Of a DNA stretch of 64,000 bases, positions 9,013 to 16,673 are shown in pieces. Each line of letters starts with the position of its first letter. Position 1 is the stretch's first letter. A program made the translations under genes and the position numbers. Source of the stretch: Arthrobacter sp. 9V. GTDB lineage: Bacteria > Actinomycetota > Actinomycetes > Actinomycetales > Micrococcaceae. The notes below the pieces were generated by a model that did not search any database, had not been told where the DNA came from, and saw only the letters and a list, made by a program, of their open reading frames with translations. The DNA is taken from contig NZ_LR732912.1 of assembly GCF_902506065.1 (NCBI RefSeq), positions 1-64,000 on the forward strand. Direction: 5' to 3'.

Positions 9013-9028
9013 TGTGACGCTGATCACA
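9013..9028. promoter_or_regulatory. Perfect CRP/GlxR-type site upstream of the pilus operon
   Basis: TGTGACGCTGATCACA is an exact TGTGA-N6-TCACA palindrome, the consensus for Crp/GlxR-type cAMP regulators. It lies about 114 bases upstream of the tip-adhesin start and outside any gene. I could not place a -35/-10 pair confidently, so activation or repression cannot be decided. Confidence 0.65.
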
Positions 9029-9181
9029 TTGGAGCTTAGGGGTGGGGAAGTCGTGGTTTAGGGACTGGGAAGAGCTTGTATGCGGGGCCGGCTAGAACTG
9101 CTACGGTCCGTCGGAGGGGCGGTGACGCGTTGACCCGGAGAGACCTCAAAAGGAGCCAGCCTCCACGTCGGTATCACGGTA

Positions 9182-9730
9182 TTACTCGCCCTCAGCGGCC
9201 TTTCTTGCCCGATACGCCGCGACATGGGCGCGATTGGCGCAATTGCCGGTGTCGCAATAGAGCTTGGAGCGGTTGCGGCTGAGGTCCAGGACGACGGCGT
9301 CGCAATCGTCCGCTGCGCACACGCGCATGCGGTCCATTTCCTTGCTTCGGATGACATCGATAATGGCCATGGCGGCTTCGGTGCCCATTCGGTCTGCCAG
9401 GGGTGCTTCGGGGGTTGTGGCGTGGAGGTGCCAGTCCCAGTGGTCATGCTTCACAAGCTGCGGGAGTGCTTTTGCATCGGCAAGCAGCTTGTTGACGGAC
9501 TTCGCCGCGGTGTCCTCGTCGGCGCTCCATAGGGCCGCCAGCTCGCTACGCAAAATCTTGACGCTGTCCAACTCCGCTGGGGTGTTTACCCGCGAACCGG
9601 TGAATTCTTCGGCATCCAGAAAGGAGTTGAGGTCCTGCACGGTAGCCAGCGCTTCTTCACCGTTGGCGGCAGTGTTGATGAGATTGACGGTGCTGCGGAG
9701 GGCTACCTCGGTGTCAGGCGCAAAAAGCAC
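9182..9730 (-). CDS. CGNR zinc-finger / ABATE-domain regulator
   Basis: 182 residues. The N-terminal two thirds fit the ABATE-like (putative stress-induced) domain. The C-terminus carries the zinc finger as C-x4-C (VCAADDC) and C-x4-C (YCDTGNCANR) followed by AAYRAR. The canonical CGNR signature is CANR here. The GTG start at 9730 has AAGGAG 6 bases upstream. These proteins are putative transcriptional regulators. It is divergent from the DMT exporter (71 bases between starts), so it may control that gene as well as itself. Confidence 0.85.
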   Translation of the reverse strand: MLFAPDTEVALRSTVNLINTAANGEEALATVQDLNSFLDAEEFTGSRVNTPAELDSVKILRSELAALWSADEDTAAKSVNKLLADAKALPQLVKHDHWDWHLHATTPEAPLADRMGTEAAMAIIDVIRSKEMDRMRVCAADDCDAVVLDLSRNRSKLYCDTGNCANRAHVAAYRARKAAEGE

Positions 9731-9801
9731 TTTGACTCCTTACATGTTCCGGGAGTACTGTCATGACCATAAGCCCACTTTACTCCTGACAGGAGGCTGC
9801 T

Positions 9802-10842
9802 GTGTCAGCTCCAACGACGAAGGCTGATGCAAAGAGTTTCCTGGCATCAGGACTCGGCATCGCACTTTTTTCCTCGGCTGTTTTCGGCACGTCCGGCTCG
9901 TTCGCCAAATCGATGCTTGAGACCGGCTGGTCACCCGGCGCCGCAGTTGCCGTGCGCCTCACCGGTGCCGCACTGATACTGGTGATTCCCGCCGTCGTGG
10001 TCCTGCGTGGCCGCTGGCACCAACTCAAGGACAACTGGCTCACCATCCTGCTTTTCGGGCTAATAGGAGTGGCAGGCTGCCAGCTTTTCTACTTCAATGC
10101 CGTGGCCCGTTTGTCCGTGGGCGTAGCTCTTCTGCTCGAATACCTGGCCCCGGTAATGATTGTGCTGTGGCTCTGGATTGCCAGCCGACGCCGGCCCCGC
10201 GCACTCACTGCGGCCGGCGCCCTGTTGTCCCTGGGCGGCCTGGTTCTGGTTCTTGATCTGACCGGTGCCGTGAAGGTGGACTTTGTTGGCGTCCTCTGGG
10301 GCATGGCCGCTGCCGTGTGCCTGGTGATCTACTTCTTCATCACCGCGAAGGAGAACGACACTCTCCCGCCCTTGGTGCTCGCCTCAGGCGGTCTCCTGGT
10401 GGGCGCGCTGGTCATATGGCTCGTGGGCCTGCTGGGCCTGCTGCCCATGACGTTCAGCACCGCAGACACAACGCTCGGACCGTGGACCACCCCGTGGTGG
10501 GTCTCCGCCGTCGGGCTCATCATCCTGGCCACAGTCCTGGCGTACGTTACCGGCATCATGGCTGCCCGCAGCCTCGGCTCCAAGGTTGCCTCATTCGTGT
10601 CCTTGACCGAAGTGCTTTTCGCCGTGATCTGGGCGTGGCTGCTCTTGGGTGAACTCCCGGGGCCGATTCAACTGCTGGGCGGTCTCCTCATTGTGGGCGG
10701 CGTAGTCCTGGTTCGCGTCGATGAGCTGCGGGGAGATCGCAGGGCAGCCCGTGCCACCCAGGAAGCTGCCCGCGCTTTGGACCATCCGAATGACGTTGAA
10801 CCCGTCCCGTCCGGCCCGGCAACCAAGCTTCCGGGCAACTAG
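9802..10842 (+). CDS. EamA/DMT family metabolite exporter
   Basis: 346 residues with ten predicted helices arranged as two EamA halves (about 15-150 and 165-305) and a polar C-terminal tail rich in Ala, Arg and Pro. The GTG start at 9802 has a perfect AGGAGG 5 bases upstream. EamA proteins typically export amino acids or other small metabolites by proton antiport. It is divergently paired with the CGNR regulator. Substrate unknown. Confidence 0.88.
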   Translation: MSAPTTKADAKSFLASGLGIALFSSAVFGTSGSFAKSMLETGWSPGAAVAVRLTGAALILVIPAVVVLRGRWHQLKDNWLTILLFGLIGVAGCQLFYFNAVARLSVGVALLLEYLAPVMIVLWLWIASRRRPRALTAAGALLSLGGLVLVLDLTGAVKVDFVGVLWGMAAAVCLVIYFFITAKENDTLPPLVLASGGLLVGALVIWLVGLLGLLPMTFSTADTTLGPWTTPWWVSAVGLIILATVLAYVTGIMAARSLGSKVASFVSLTEVLFAVIWAWLLLGELPGPIQLLGGLLIVGGVVLVRVDELRGDRRAARATQEAARALDHPNDVEPVPSGPATKLPGN

Positions 10843-10855
10843 CGCCGGAGTAACC

Positions 10856-10965
10856 AAGCCGCTGTAGCCGCGCTGCTCCAGCCCGCTGTTCCGGGGTTGC
10901 AACAGGCGGCTGCTCCAGCCTGCTGCCGCCGCTGCAACAGGCCGCTGCTCCGGGGCTTGTTCGAA
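10856..10965. repeat. GC-rich imperfect repeats downstream of the EamA gene
   Basis: The 228-base gap up to the WXG100 gene contains degenerate copies of GCTGCTCC and GCAACAGGC alternating with their near inverted forms, for example around 10900-10950. They can fold into stems and may help end transcription from the EamA gene. No coding potential was seen. Confidence 0.4.
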
Positions 10966-11028
10966 ATACTCCCTAATCAACGGCTGCGAAGGCGAACAAC
11001 ACCGGGTTCCAACTGCCCCTAAACAGCG

Positions 11029-11060
11029 AAAACCCCGGACGCTTCTGCGTCCGGGGTTTT
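11029..11060 (-). terminator. Strong bidirectional hairpin terminator
   Basis: A perfect 14-bp stem AAAACCCCGGACGC/GCGTCCGGGGTTTT with loop TTCT. The A-tract on one side and T-tract on the other suit termination in both directions. It sits 10 bases past the stop of the minus-strand WXG100 gene and also insulates the EamA gene. Confidence 0.85.
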
Positions 11061-11070
11061 CCCAACTGTC

Positions 11071-11334
11071 TTAGTTGGAGGCCTGCTGCTGCTGCTCAGC
11101 GTTCTTCTGAGCGCGATCGCCGGCTTCGCGAAGTGCATCGGCAACCTTCTTCAGGTTCGAAGCGTGCTGGCTGTCCCATTCGCCGCGGAACTTGTCAGCG
11201 TCCGGGCCCTTCCAGTCGGTGCCGTCAAGTGCACCCTTGAGCTGTGAACGCTGCTGCTCGATGTTCTCAGCACCAGCCTTCAGCTTGTTACCGAGCTGAC
11301 GAAGCTGATCAACATCTGCACCCCAAATAGCCAT
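11071..11334 (-). CDS. WXG100 / ESAT-6-like protein
   Basis: 87 residues forming a helical hairpin with the WXG turn as W-K-G (TDWKGPDADKF) near the middle. The heptad-rich C-terminal helix ends in a Gln-rich tail (AEQQQQASN). The ATG at 11334 has AAGGAGA 5 bases upstream. WXG100 proteins are exported as dimers by type VII secretion. No ESX ATPase, EccB/C/D or LXG toxin gene is nearby, so this copy is an orphan that would rely on a secretion system elsewhere. The following terminator suggests single-gene transcription. Confidence 0.88.
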   Translation of the reverse strand: MAIWGADVDQLRQLGNKLKAGAENIEQQRSQLKGALDGTDWKGPDADKFRGEWDSQHASNLKKVADALREAGDRAQKNAEQQQQASN

Positions 11335-11491
11335 GAGATTCTCCTTCATTGTTCGGACCCGAGCTCTTCGGCATCCCCAGCGGCCTCCGGCTCATCCGGA
11401 AGATCCAATAGCTAAAACCTATCCCGGGAATCCAAAAAGCGTCGATGGGCACCCCTCCCCATGTAGCACTGCCCATAGTTAGCATGGGGTT

Positions 11492-11764
11492 ATGTGCCGC
11501 AACATCAGGACCCTGCATAACTTTGAACCGCACGCCACGAGCGCCGAAGTGGAGGCCGCTGCCCTGCAATATGTGCGAAAAATCAGTGGATCCACCAAGC
11601 CATCCAAGGCCAACGAAGAAGCCTTCGCGGAGGCTGTCCACGAGATCGCGCATATTACGCAGCATCTCCTTGACTCCTTGGTGAGCCATGCCCCGGCGAA
11701 GAACCGCGACGAGGAAGCCGCCAAAGCGAAAGCCCGGGCCGCGGTCCGGTTCGGGGCTGCTTAG
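11492..11764 (+). CDS. DUF2277 family protein
   Basis: 90 residues opening with MCRNIRTLHNFEP, the highly conserved N-terminal signature of DUF2277, followed by an Ala/Lys-rich helical region (AALQYVRKISG, AVHEIAHITQHLLD). The C-terminal tail is rich in Ala, Lys and Glu. The function of the family is unknown. It is divergent from the WXG100 gene, with 157 bases between starts. An antisense frame over the same DNA is a shadow. Confidence 0.85.
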   Translation: MCRNIRTLHNFEPHATSAEVEAAALQYVRKISGSTKPSKANEEAFAEAVHEIAHITQHLLDSLVSHAPAKNRDEEAAKAKARAAVRFGAA

Positions 11765-11853
11765 CCTCAGCGGTCCGGCACCAGGCGTCAGACGTAAGGC
11801 GTCAGGCGTCAGCGCTCAGGCATTAGGCCGAGAGCTGTCGGCAGAAAGCAATA

Positions 11854-11883
11854 GCGGGTGCTCTGAGGCTTCAGAACACCCGC
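11854..11883 (-). terminator. Terminator of the copper operon
   Basis: GCGGGTGCTCTGA (11854-11866) pairs with TCAGAACACCCGC (11871-11883) with one mismatch and loop GGCT. Read on the minus strand it lies about 20 bases after the copA stop and is followed by a T-containing stretch. Just beyond, 11786-11820 holds several degenerate GGCGTCAG repeats. Confidence 0.7.
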
Positions 11884-11902
11884 AACTGCCAGTTAGCCGG
11901 TT

Positions 11903-14389
11903 CTACTTCCCGAACGAGCGCAACCTCAGCGAGTTGGCAACCACCAGCACCGAGCTTGCTGCCATTGCTGCGCCGGCGATCATGGGATTCAGGAATCCAA
12001 GCGCTGCCACCGGGATGCCAATGGCATTGTAGAAGAAGGCCCAGAACAAGTTGGTCTTGATGGTGGACAATGTCCTGCGCGACAGTTCAATCGCCTGCAC
12101 CAGCTGACCCAGATCACTGCCCATCACGGTAAGGTCCGAAGCCTCAATAGCAACATCAGTTCCCGAACCCATCGCTATACCAAGGTCCGACTGGGCCAAA
12201 GCTGCGGCATCGTTCACGCCGTCGCCGGCCATGGCAACCGTGGCTCCCGAAGCCTGAAGCTTCCGAACTGCCTCCACTTTCCCCTCCGGCAGGACACCGG
12301 CGAAAACATCCTCCGGCGAAATTCCGACGGCGGCAGCCACTTGGGCGGCTACTGCGGCATTGTCTCCGGTCAGCAGGATGGGTCGGATTCCCAGATCCTT
12401 CAACTTTTGGATTGCCGCTGCTGAGCCCGGTTTGATGGTGTCGCTCAGGCTCACGATCCCTGCAGCTTGGCCGTCCACCGCAACCCAGATGGCTGTTGCG
12501 CCAGCGTTTTCCTCTGCCGCAAGAGCTTCCCGTTGGTTTGAATCCAGTGGGATGCCGTTCTCCTCCAGCCAACCGGACCGCCCGACGACCACAGTCCTGA
12601 AGGTGCCATCAAGCGAAACCGTTCCCTTCACGCCGCCGCCCGGAGCGGAACTGAAGTTGTCAACACCAGCTAGGGTCCCGGCGTCGGGCATGGCCTCTTG
12701 CGCGGCAGCCGCTATGGCGTGCGCGATGGGATGCTCAGAAGCCGATTCAACAGCGCCCGCCAAGGCGAGGACGGTTTCCGACGCGTAACCATTCAGGCCA
12801 AGGGTGTGATCCACAGCGAGCTTGCCGCTGGTGACCGTACCCGTCTTGTCCAGCAGGATGGTGTCCACGTGGCGGGTATCCTCAAGAACCTGCGGGCCTT
12901 TGATGAGGATGCCCAGTTGAGCCCCGCGGCCCGTCCCCGTCAACAAACCGACCGGAGTGGCCAGACCCAGGGCGCAGGGGCAGGCGATGACCAGAACGGC
13001 AACGGCTGCGGTGAAAGCCGCATTGAGGTCTCCGGAGAAGAAAAGCCACAGTACAAAAGTGACCAGGGCGATGACCAGCACAATCGGAACGAAGACAGAA
13101 CTGATCCTGTCCGCGAGCCGCGCAATAGGCGCTTTTCCCGTCTGCGCCTGACTGACCAGCCGCCCCATCTGAGCGAGAGTCGTATCAGATCCCACCCGGG
13201 TGGCCCGGACCAGCAGGCGGCCCGAGGTGTTGATGGTAGCGCCCGTCACCAAGCTGCCCGGTCCAACCTCCACCGGCACCGATTCGCCCGTGACCAATGA
13301 AGCGTCGACGGCGGACGCCCCGTCCGTGACCAGGCCGTCGGTGGCGATCTTCTCACCAGGGCGGACCACAATGACGTCATCCACAAGGAGCTGATCCGCA
13401 GGGATCTTCTGCTCAACGCCGTCCACCAGGATGGTTGCATCCTTGGCACCAAGGTTCAACAGAGCCTTGAGCGCATTCCCGGCCTTGGCTTTGGCGTTTG
13501 CTTCAAGGTACCGGCCCAGAAGCAGGAAGGTTGTGACTACGGCTGCGACCTCGAAGTAAAGTCCACCGCCCATGCCCTCCATACCGGGATGCTCGGTCAT
13601 GCGGGGATCGGCGAACAACTGCCACGCCGAATAGAGGTATGCCGCAATGACACCGATGGAGACGAGAGTGTCCATGGTGGAAGCGAAATGCCGGGCATTA
13701 ACGGCAGCCGCCCTATGGAAAGGCCAAGCCGCCCAGCTCACCACCGGTAAGGCCAACGCGCCGGCAACCCATCCCCAGTTGGCGAACTGGAGGGCAGGGA
13801 TCATGGAAATGGCGAACACCGGAATGGTGAGTAGCGCCGCAACGATCAGGCGCGGCCGCAGCGTTGAGGCTGCCGGGCCGTGGGCCATGTGATCAGAGTG
13901 CGGGTGCTCGGCGTGAGCGGCACCGCCGGTGCCATGCTCGGCATGCTCGGTCGTTCCTCCCTTAGACGCATGCTGCCGCACGGCACCGGCGGTGCCGCTC
14001 CCTGGGGCGTCGTGGCCACTCAGCTCCGTTCCGTGCGCAGAGGCGGCATGGCCTGTGGGAGTGTGGCCGTGGACTTCGTGAGTGGTGGGGATGTGTTCGT
14101 GGGCCGTGTGGGTTTGGGGGTGGGTCGGGCGGGTGTGGGGCGCCGGGGGGCGGCGGACGGTGGCTTTGTAACCTGTCGCATTGACGGTGTCCACAATTTG
14201 CTGGTCGGTCACGGTTGCCGGGACTGTGACGTGGGCAGATTCGAGGGGCAGGTTTACGCTGGCTTCCACACCTTCGAGTTTGCCCAGTTTTCGTTCCACT
14301 CGATTGACGCACGAGGCGCAGGTCATGCCCTCGATGTCCAGTTCGATCACCCTTTGTGCGGGTTGGTTGAAAGTCTCCTGGCTACTCAA
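11903..14389 (-). CDS. copA: Copper-exporting P1B-type ATPase with His-rich linker
   Basis: 828 residues. One N-terminal heavy-metal domain (MTCASC, Cys24/Cys27) is followed by an unusual linker (about residues 80-172) with 19 histidines. The eight-helix P1B core follows, with the TGES loop, the Cu+ signature CPC (about residue 469), the phosphorylation motif DKTGT (about 512), SEHP in the nucleotide-binding domain, and GDGVNDAAAL. It pumps Cu+ (or Ag+) out of the cytoplasm using ATP. The gene starts 8 bases after copZ, and the two follow csoR, so the three form a copper-inducible operon. Confidence 0.94.
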   Translation of the reverse strand: MSSQETFNQPAQRVIELDIEGMTCASCVNRVERKLGKLEGVEASVNLPLESAHVTVPATVTDQQIVDTVNATGYKATVRRPPAPHTRPTHPQTHTAHEHIPTTHEVHGHTPTGHAASAHGTELSGHDAPGSGTAGAVRQHASKGGTTEHAEHGTGGAAHAEHPHSDHMAHGPAASTLRPRLIVAALLTIPVFAISMIPALQFANWGWVAGALALPVVSWAAWPFHRAAAVNARHFASTMDTLVSIGVIAAYLYSAWQLFADPRMTEHPGMEGMGGGLYFEVAAVVTTFLLLGRYLEANAKAKAGNALKALLNLGAKDATILVDGVEQKIPADQLLVDDVIVVRPGEKIATDGLVTDGASAVDASLVTGESVPVEVGPGSLVTGATINTSGRLLVRATRVGSDTTLAQMGRLVSQAQTGKAPIARLADRISSVFVPIVLVIALVTFVLWLFFSGDLNAAFTAAVAVLVIACPCALGLATPVGLLTGTGRGAQLGILIKGPQVLEDTRHVDTILLDKTGTVTSGKLAVDHTLGLNGYASETVLALAGAVESASEHPIAHAIAAAAQEAMPDAGTLAGVDNFSSAPGGGVKGTVSLDGTFRTVVVGRSGWLEENGIPLDSNQREALAAEENAGATAIWVAVDGQAAGIVSLSDTIKPGSAAAIQKLKDLGIRPILLTGDNAAVAAQVAAAVGISPEDVFAGVLPEGKVEAVRKLQASGATVAMAGDGVNDAAALAQSDLGIAMGSGTDVAIEASDLTVMGSDLGQLVQAIELSRRTLSTIKTNLFWAFFYNAIGIPVAALGFLNPMIAGAAMAASSVLVVANSLRLRSFGK

Positions 14390-14397
14390 GACGACTC

Positions 14398-14631
14398 CTA
14401 AGCTTCGTTGGCTACCACCAGGTAGCCGGCTTCTGCCACGGCCTCGCCAATTTCAGACGGCGAGAGCTCCTTGGTTGATGTGATGGTCACGGTGGACAGG
14501 CCGCCGGGATTGAGTTCTACTGCAACGTTTTCAACGCCGTTCAGAGATTCGAGTTCTTCGCTCACGCTGGAAACGCAGTGCCCGCAGGTCATGCCCGAAA
14601 CGTTGACGTTGGTCTGGATGGTCTGGCTCAT
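14398..14631 (-). CDS. copZ: CopZ-type copper chaperone
   Basis: A 77-residue single heavy-metal-associated domain with the metal site MTCGHC (Cys16/Cys19) and the usual beta-alpha-beta-beta-alpha-beta pattern. The ATG at 14631 has AAGGAG 6-7 bases upstream; the frame runs open to 14706, but that part overlaps csoR. It would carry Cu+ to CopA, whose gene follows 8 bases later, and could exchange metal with CsoR. Confidence 0.93.
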   Translation of the reverse strand: MSQTIQTNVNVSGMTCGHCVSSVSEELESLNGVENVAVELNPGGLSTVTITSTKELSPSEIGEAVAEAGYLVVANEA

Positions 14632-14680
14632 GGCTGTCTCCTTGGTGATGAGTTGGATGGTGTGGTGGTTGTTGGCGGAA

Positions 14681-15046
14681 TTACCGCAGCAGGCGCCCGA
14701 TGGCATCGGTGGCCTCCTTCACTTTGGCGTCGATCTGTTCGGCGCGGGCTTCGGGGTTGGGCTCGGAGGCGGCACCCACGACGCAGTGGCCGATGTGCTC
14801 CTCAACGAGTCCCAGGCTCACGGCATGGAGGGCCTTGGTGGCCGCGGCTATTTGGGTGAGGATGTCGATGCAGTATTTGTCATCCTCCACCATGCGGGCT
14901 ATACCACGGACCTGCCCTTCGATCCGTTTCAGGCGCTTAAGGTACGCGTCCTTGTTGCTGGTGTACCCGTGGTGCGTCGCGCGCTCCAGGTCCACCTCGA
15001 TGATGGGTGCATCCGGATGGCTCATGCTCAGGTCTGGCGTGCTCAT
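14681..15046 (-). CDS. csoR: CsoR copper-sensing repressor
   Basis: 121 residues, all helical. The ligands Cys59, His84 and Cys88 keep the spacing of the Cys-His-Cys set of the characterised Mycobacterium tuberculosis CsoR. The family segment YLKRLKRIEGQVRGIARM precedes Cys59. Cu+ binding would release it from DNA and derepress csoR-copZ-copA. The ATG at 15046 lacks a clear Shine-Dalgarno, so the transcript may be leaderless or the ATG at 15025 used. Two matching operators lie just upstream. Confidence 0.93.
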   Translation of the reverse strand: MSTPDLSMSHPDAPIIEVDLERATHHGYTSNKDAYLKRLKRIEGQVRGIARMVEDDKYCIDILTQIAAATKALHAVSLGLVEEHIGHCVVGAASEPNPEARAEQIDAKVKEATDAIGRLLR

Positions 15047-15059
15047 GTTTTAGAACTTA

Positions 15060-15098
15060 TACCCATAGGGGGTATGCGTCAAGTACCCCTAGGGGGTA
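15060..15098. promoter_or_regulatory. Two CsoR operators
   Basis: TACCCATAGGGGGTA (15060-15074) and TACCCCTAGGGGGTA (15084-15098) are near-identical pseudo-palindromes of the known CsoR operator form (TACCC...GGGTA). Their centres are 24 bases apart. They lie 14-52 bases upstream of the csoR start and probably cover its promoter, giving copper-dependent autoregulation. Confidence 0.88.
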
Positions 15099-15157
15099 TT
15101 TAAGGGGCCGACAAAGTGGCAGCCAACTAGAGAACGAGGTAGCCGGTCAATGATCAA

Positions 15158-15192
15158 AGGACTAGACCAAAAAAGCGACTAGGTATAGACCA
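15158..15192. promoter_or_regulatory. Two DasR (dre)-like sites before the amino-sugar ABC operon
   Basis: AGGACTAGACCA (15158-15169) and AGGTATAGACCA (15181-15192) each match 10 of 12 bases of the core TGGTCTAGACCA recognised by the GntR regulator DasR in streptomycetes. A further half site TGGTCT is at 15279. They precede a sugar ABC transporter linked to a GH20 hexosaminidase, the expected target class. Comparison was by eye. Confidence 0.5.
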
Positions 15193-15217
15193 AAACGTTG
15201 GAAATTTGGATTCTTGT

Positions 15218-15230
15218 TTTGCAATGCAAA
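15218..15230. promoter_or_regulatory. Perfect dyad TTTGCA-A-TGCAAA
   Basis: A 6+1+6 palindrome between the dre-like sites and the substrate-binding-protein gene, with a related TTTTGCCAAA 3 bases later. It could be an operator for the IclR regulator encoded at the end of the same operon, since IclR proteins often bind short A/T-flanked dyads. This is inference only. Confidence 0.4.
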
Positions 15231-15337
15231 CCTTTTGCCAAATGTGCTTCCGCCCCACACCCGGGCGTTCATAGTGTTTGGTCTCATAGCCGCGGAGGGG
15301 GAAGTCCCGCGGAAGCCACTTTCTCCATGGAGGACAC

Positions 15338-16630
15338 TTGAAACTCGCACGCTCCGCCGCGGCCATAGCAATCGCAGCCCTCGCCTTGACCGCTTGCGCT
15401 CCACCCACCTCTAACAACGCAGCTTCCAGCTCGGACGAACAGACGGGCACTGTCCGCGTCTGGCTCTTCTCCGAGGTCAACCAGGATCCCAAGTCGGCAG
15501 TGGTCAAGGAAGCCGTTACTGAATTTGAAGCTGCACACAGCGGTGCCAAGATCGACGTGCAGTACATTCCCGTTGACAGCCGCGCCGAACGATTCAAGGC
15601 GGCCTTCAACGATCCTTCCAGCGCTCCGGATGTGGCCGAGTTCGGCAACACGGACCTCGCCAGCTATGTGGCATCCGGTGGCTTGGCTGACGTCACTGAG
15701 GACATCAAGTCCTGGGATGAAGGCAAGGACCTGGACGACAAGATTTTGGACACTACCGAGATCGACGGCAGGAACTACGGAGTGCCATGGTTCGTCGGCG
15801 TTCGTGCCCTGTACTACCGCACCGACCTCCTGCAGCAGCTCGGCCTTGAGGTCCCCAAGACCTTGGATGAGGTAGAAACAGTGGCCCGCGCTGTCCGTGC
15901 AGCGAACCCGGAGTTGCTGGGAATCTCCGTCGGTGGCGCCGCGCAGTTCTCCGCCATGCCGTACCTGTGGGCCAACGGTGGCGAGATCGCGACGAAGGAA
16001 GGCGACACGTTCGTTTCAGGGCTGGATTCCGCGGAGTCACGCGAAGGCGTAGCCGCCTACACGCGCCTCCTGAAAGATGACATCTGCCCGGCACAGACCT
16101 GCGCGGAGTTCGGCGGCAACGCCAGCGTCCAGCAGTTCATCGCGGGTAAGTCGGCCATGACCATCGGCGGCGACTTCAACTACAAGGCTGTGGCAGCCAG
16201 CGCTATCAAGGACAAGTTCGCTGTGGTTCCGGTTCCCGGTAAGACCGCTGGTTCCATTGCTCCGGCTTTCGCTGGCGGCAATAACCTGGGCGTGTTCAAT
16301 AGCAGCGAACACCGCACCCTCGCCGCTGACTTCGTGAAGCTCCTGGCCAGCAAGAAGTATCAGCAGAAGATGTTCGATTCCATGGGCAACCTCCCTACTT
16401 TCAGCGACGTCCAGAAGTCCGTTGCGGAGAACAACAAGCAGGTTGAACCGTTCATCGACACCCTCGGCGCCGGCACCAAGTTTGTCCCGGTCACGGAAAA
16501 CTGGTCCACCATTGACGCCCAAGGTGTCTTCACGGGCTTGTACCAGAAGGTGGTCACGGGCAAGGCTGACGTCAACGCCGCAACCACCGAGGCCGCAACG
16601 GCAATGAACACGGCATTCGGGTCCAAGTAA
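15338..16630 (+). CDS. Sugar ABC transporter substrate-binding lipoprotein (probable chito-oligosaccharide)
   Basis: 430 residues. The lipoprotein signal peptide ends in the lipobox LTAC (Cys20), then a Ser/Asn linker and a family 1 extracellular solute-binding fold (VRVWLFSEVNQ, VPWFVGVRALYYRTDLL). The TTG start at 15338 has GGAGG 4-5 bases upstream. It would capture an oligosaccharide at the membrane surface and deliver it to the two permeases that follow. The hexosaminidase gene in the same operon makes chitobiose or GlcNAc-containing oligomers the best guess. Confidence 0.85.
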   Translation: MKLARSAAAIAIAALALTACAPPTSNNAASSSDEQTGTVRVWLFSEVNQDPKSAVVKEAVTEFEAAHSGAKIDVQYIPVDSRAERFKAAFNDPSSAPDVAEFGNTDLASYVASGGLADVTEDIKSWDEGKDLDDKILDTTEIDGRNYGVPWFVGVRALYYRTDLLQQLGLEVPKTLDEVETVARAVRAANPELLGISVGGAAQFSAMPYLWANGGEIATKEGDTFVSGLDSAESREGVAAYTRLLKDDICPAQTCAEFGGNASVQQFIAGKSAMTIGGDFNYKAVAASAIKDKFAVVPVPGKTAGSIAPAFAGGNNLGVFNSSEHRTLAADFVKLLASKKYQQKMFDSMGNLPTFSDVQKSVAENNKQVEPFIDTLGAGTKFVPVTENWSTIDAQGVFTGLYQKVVTGKADVNAATTEAATAMNTAFGSK

Positions 16631-16673
16631 TGCACTGCGCCCCTTCACAAAGTCCAACAACCAAAGGCGCATC

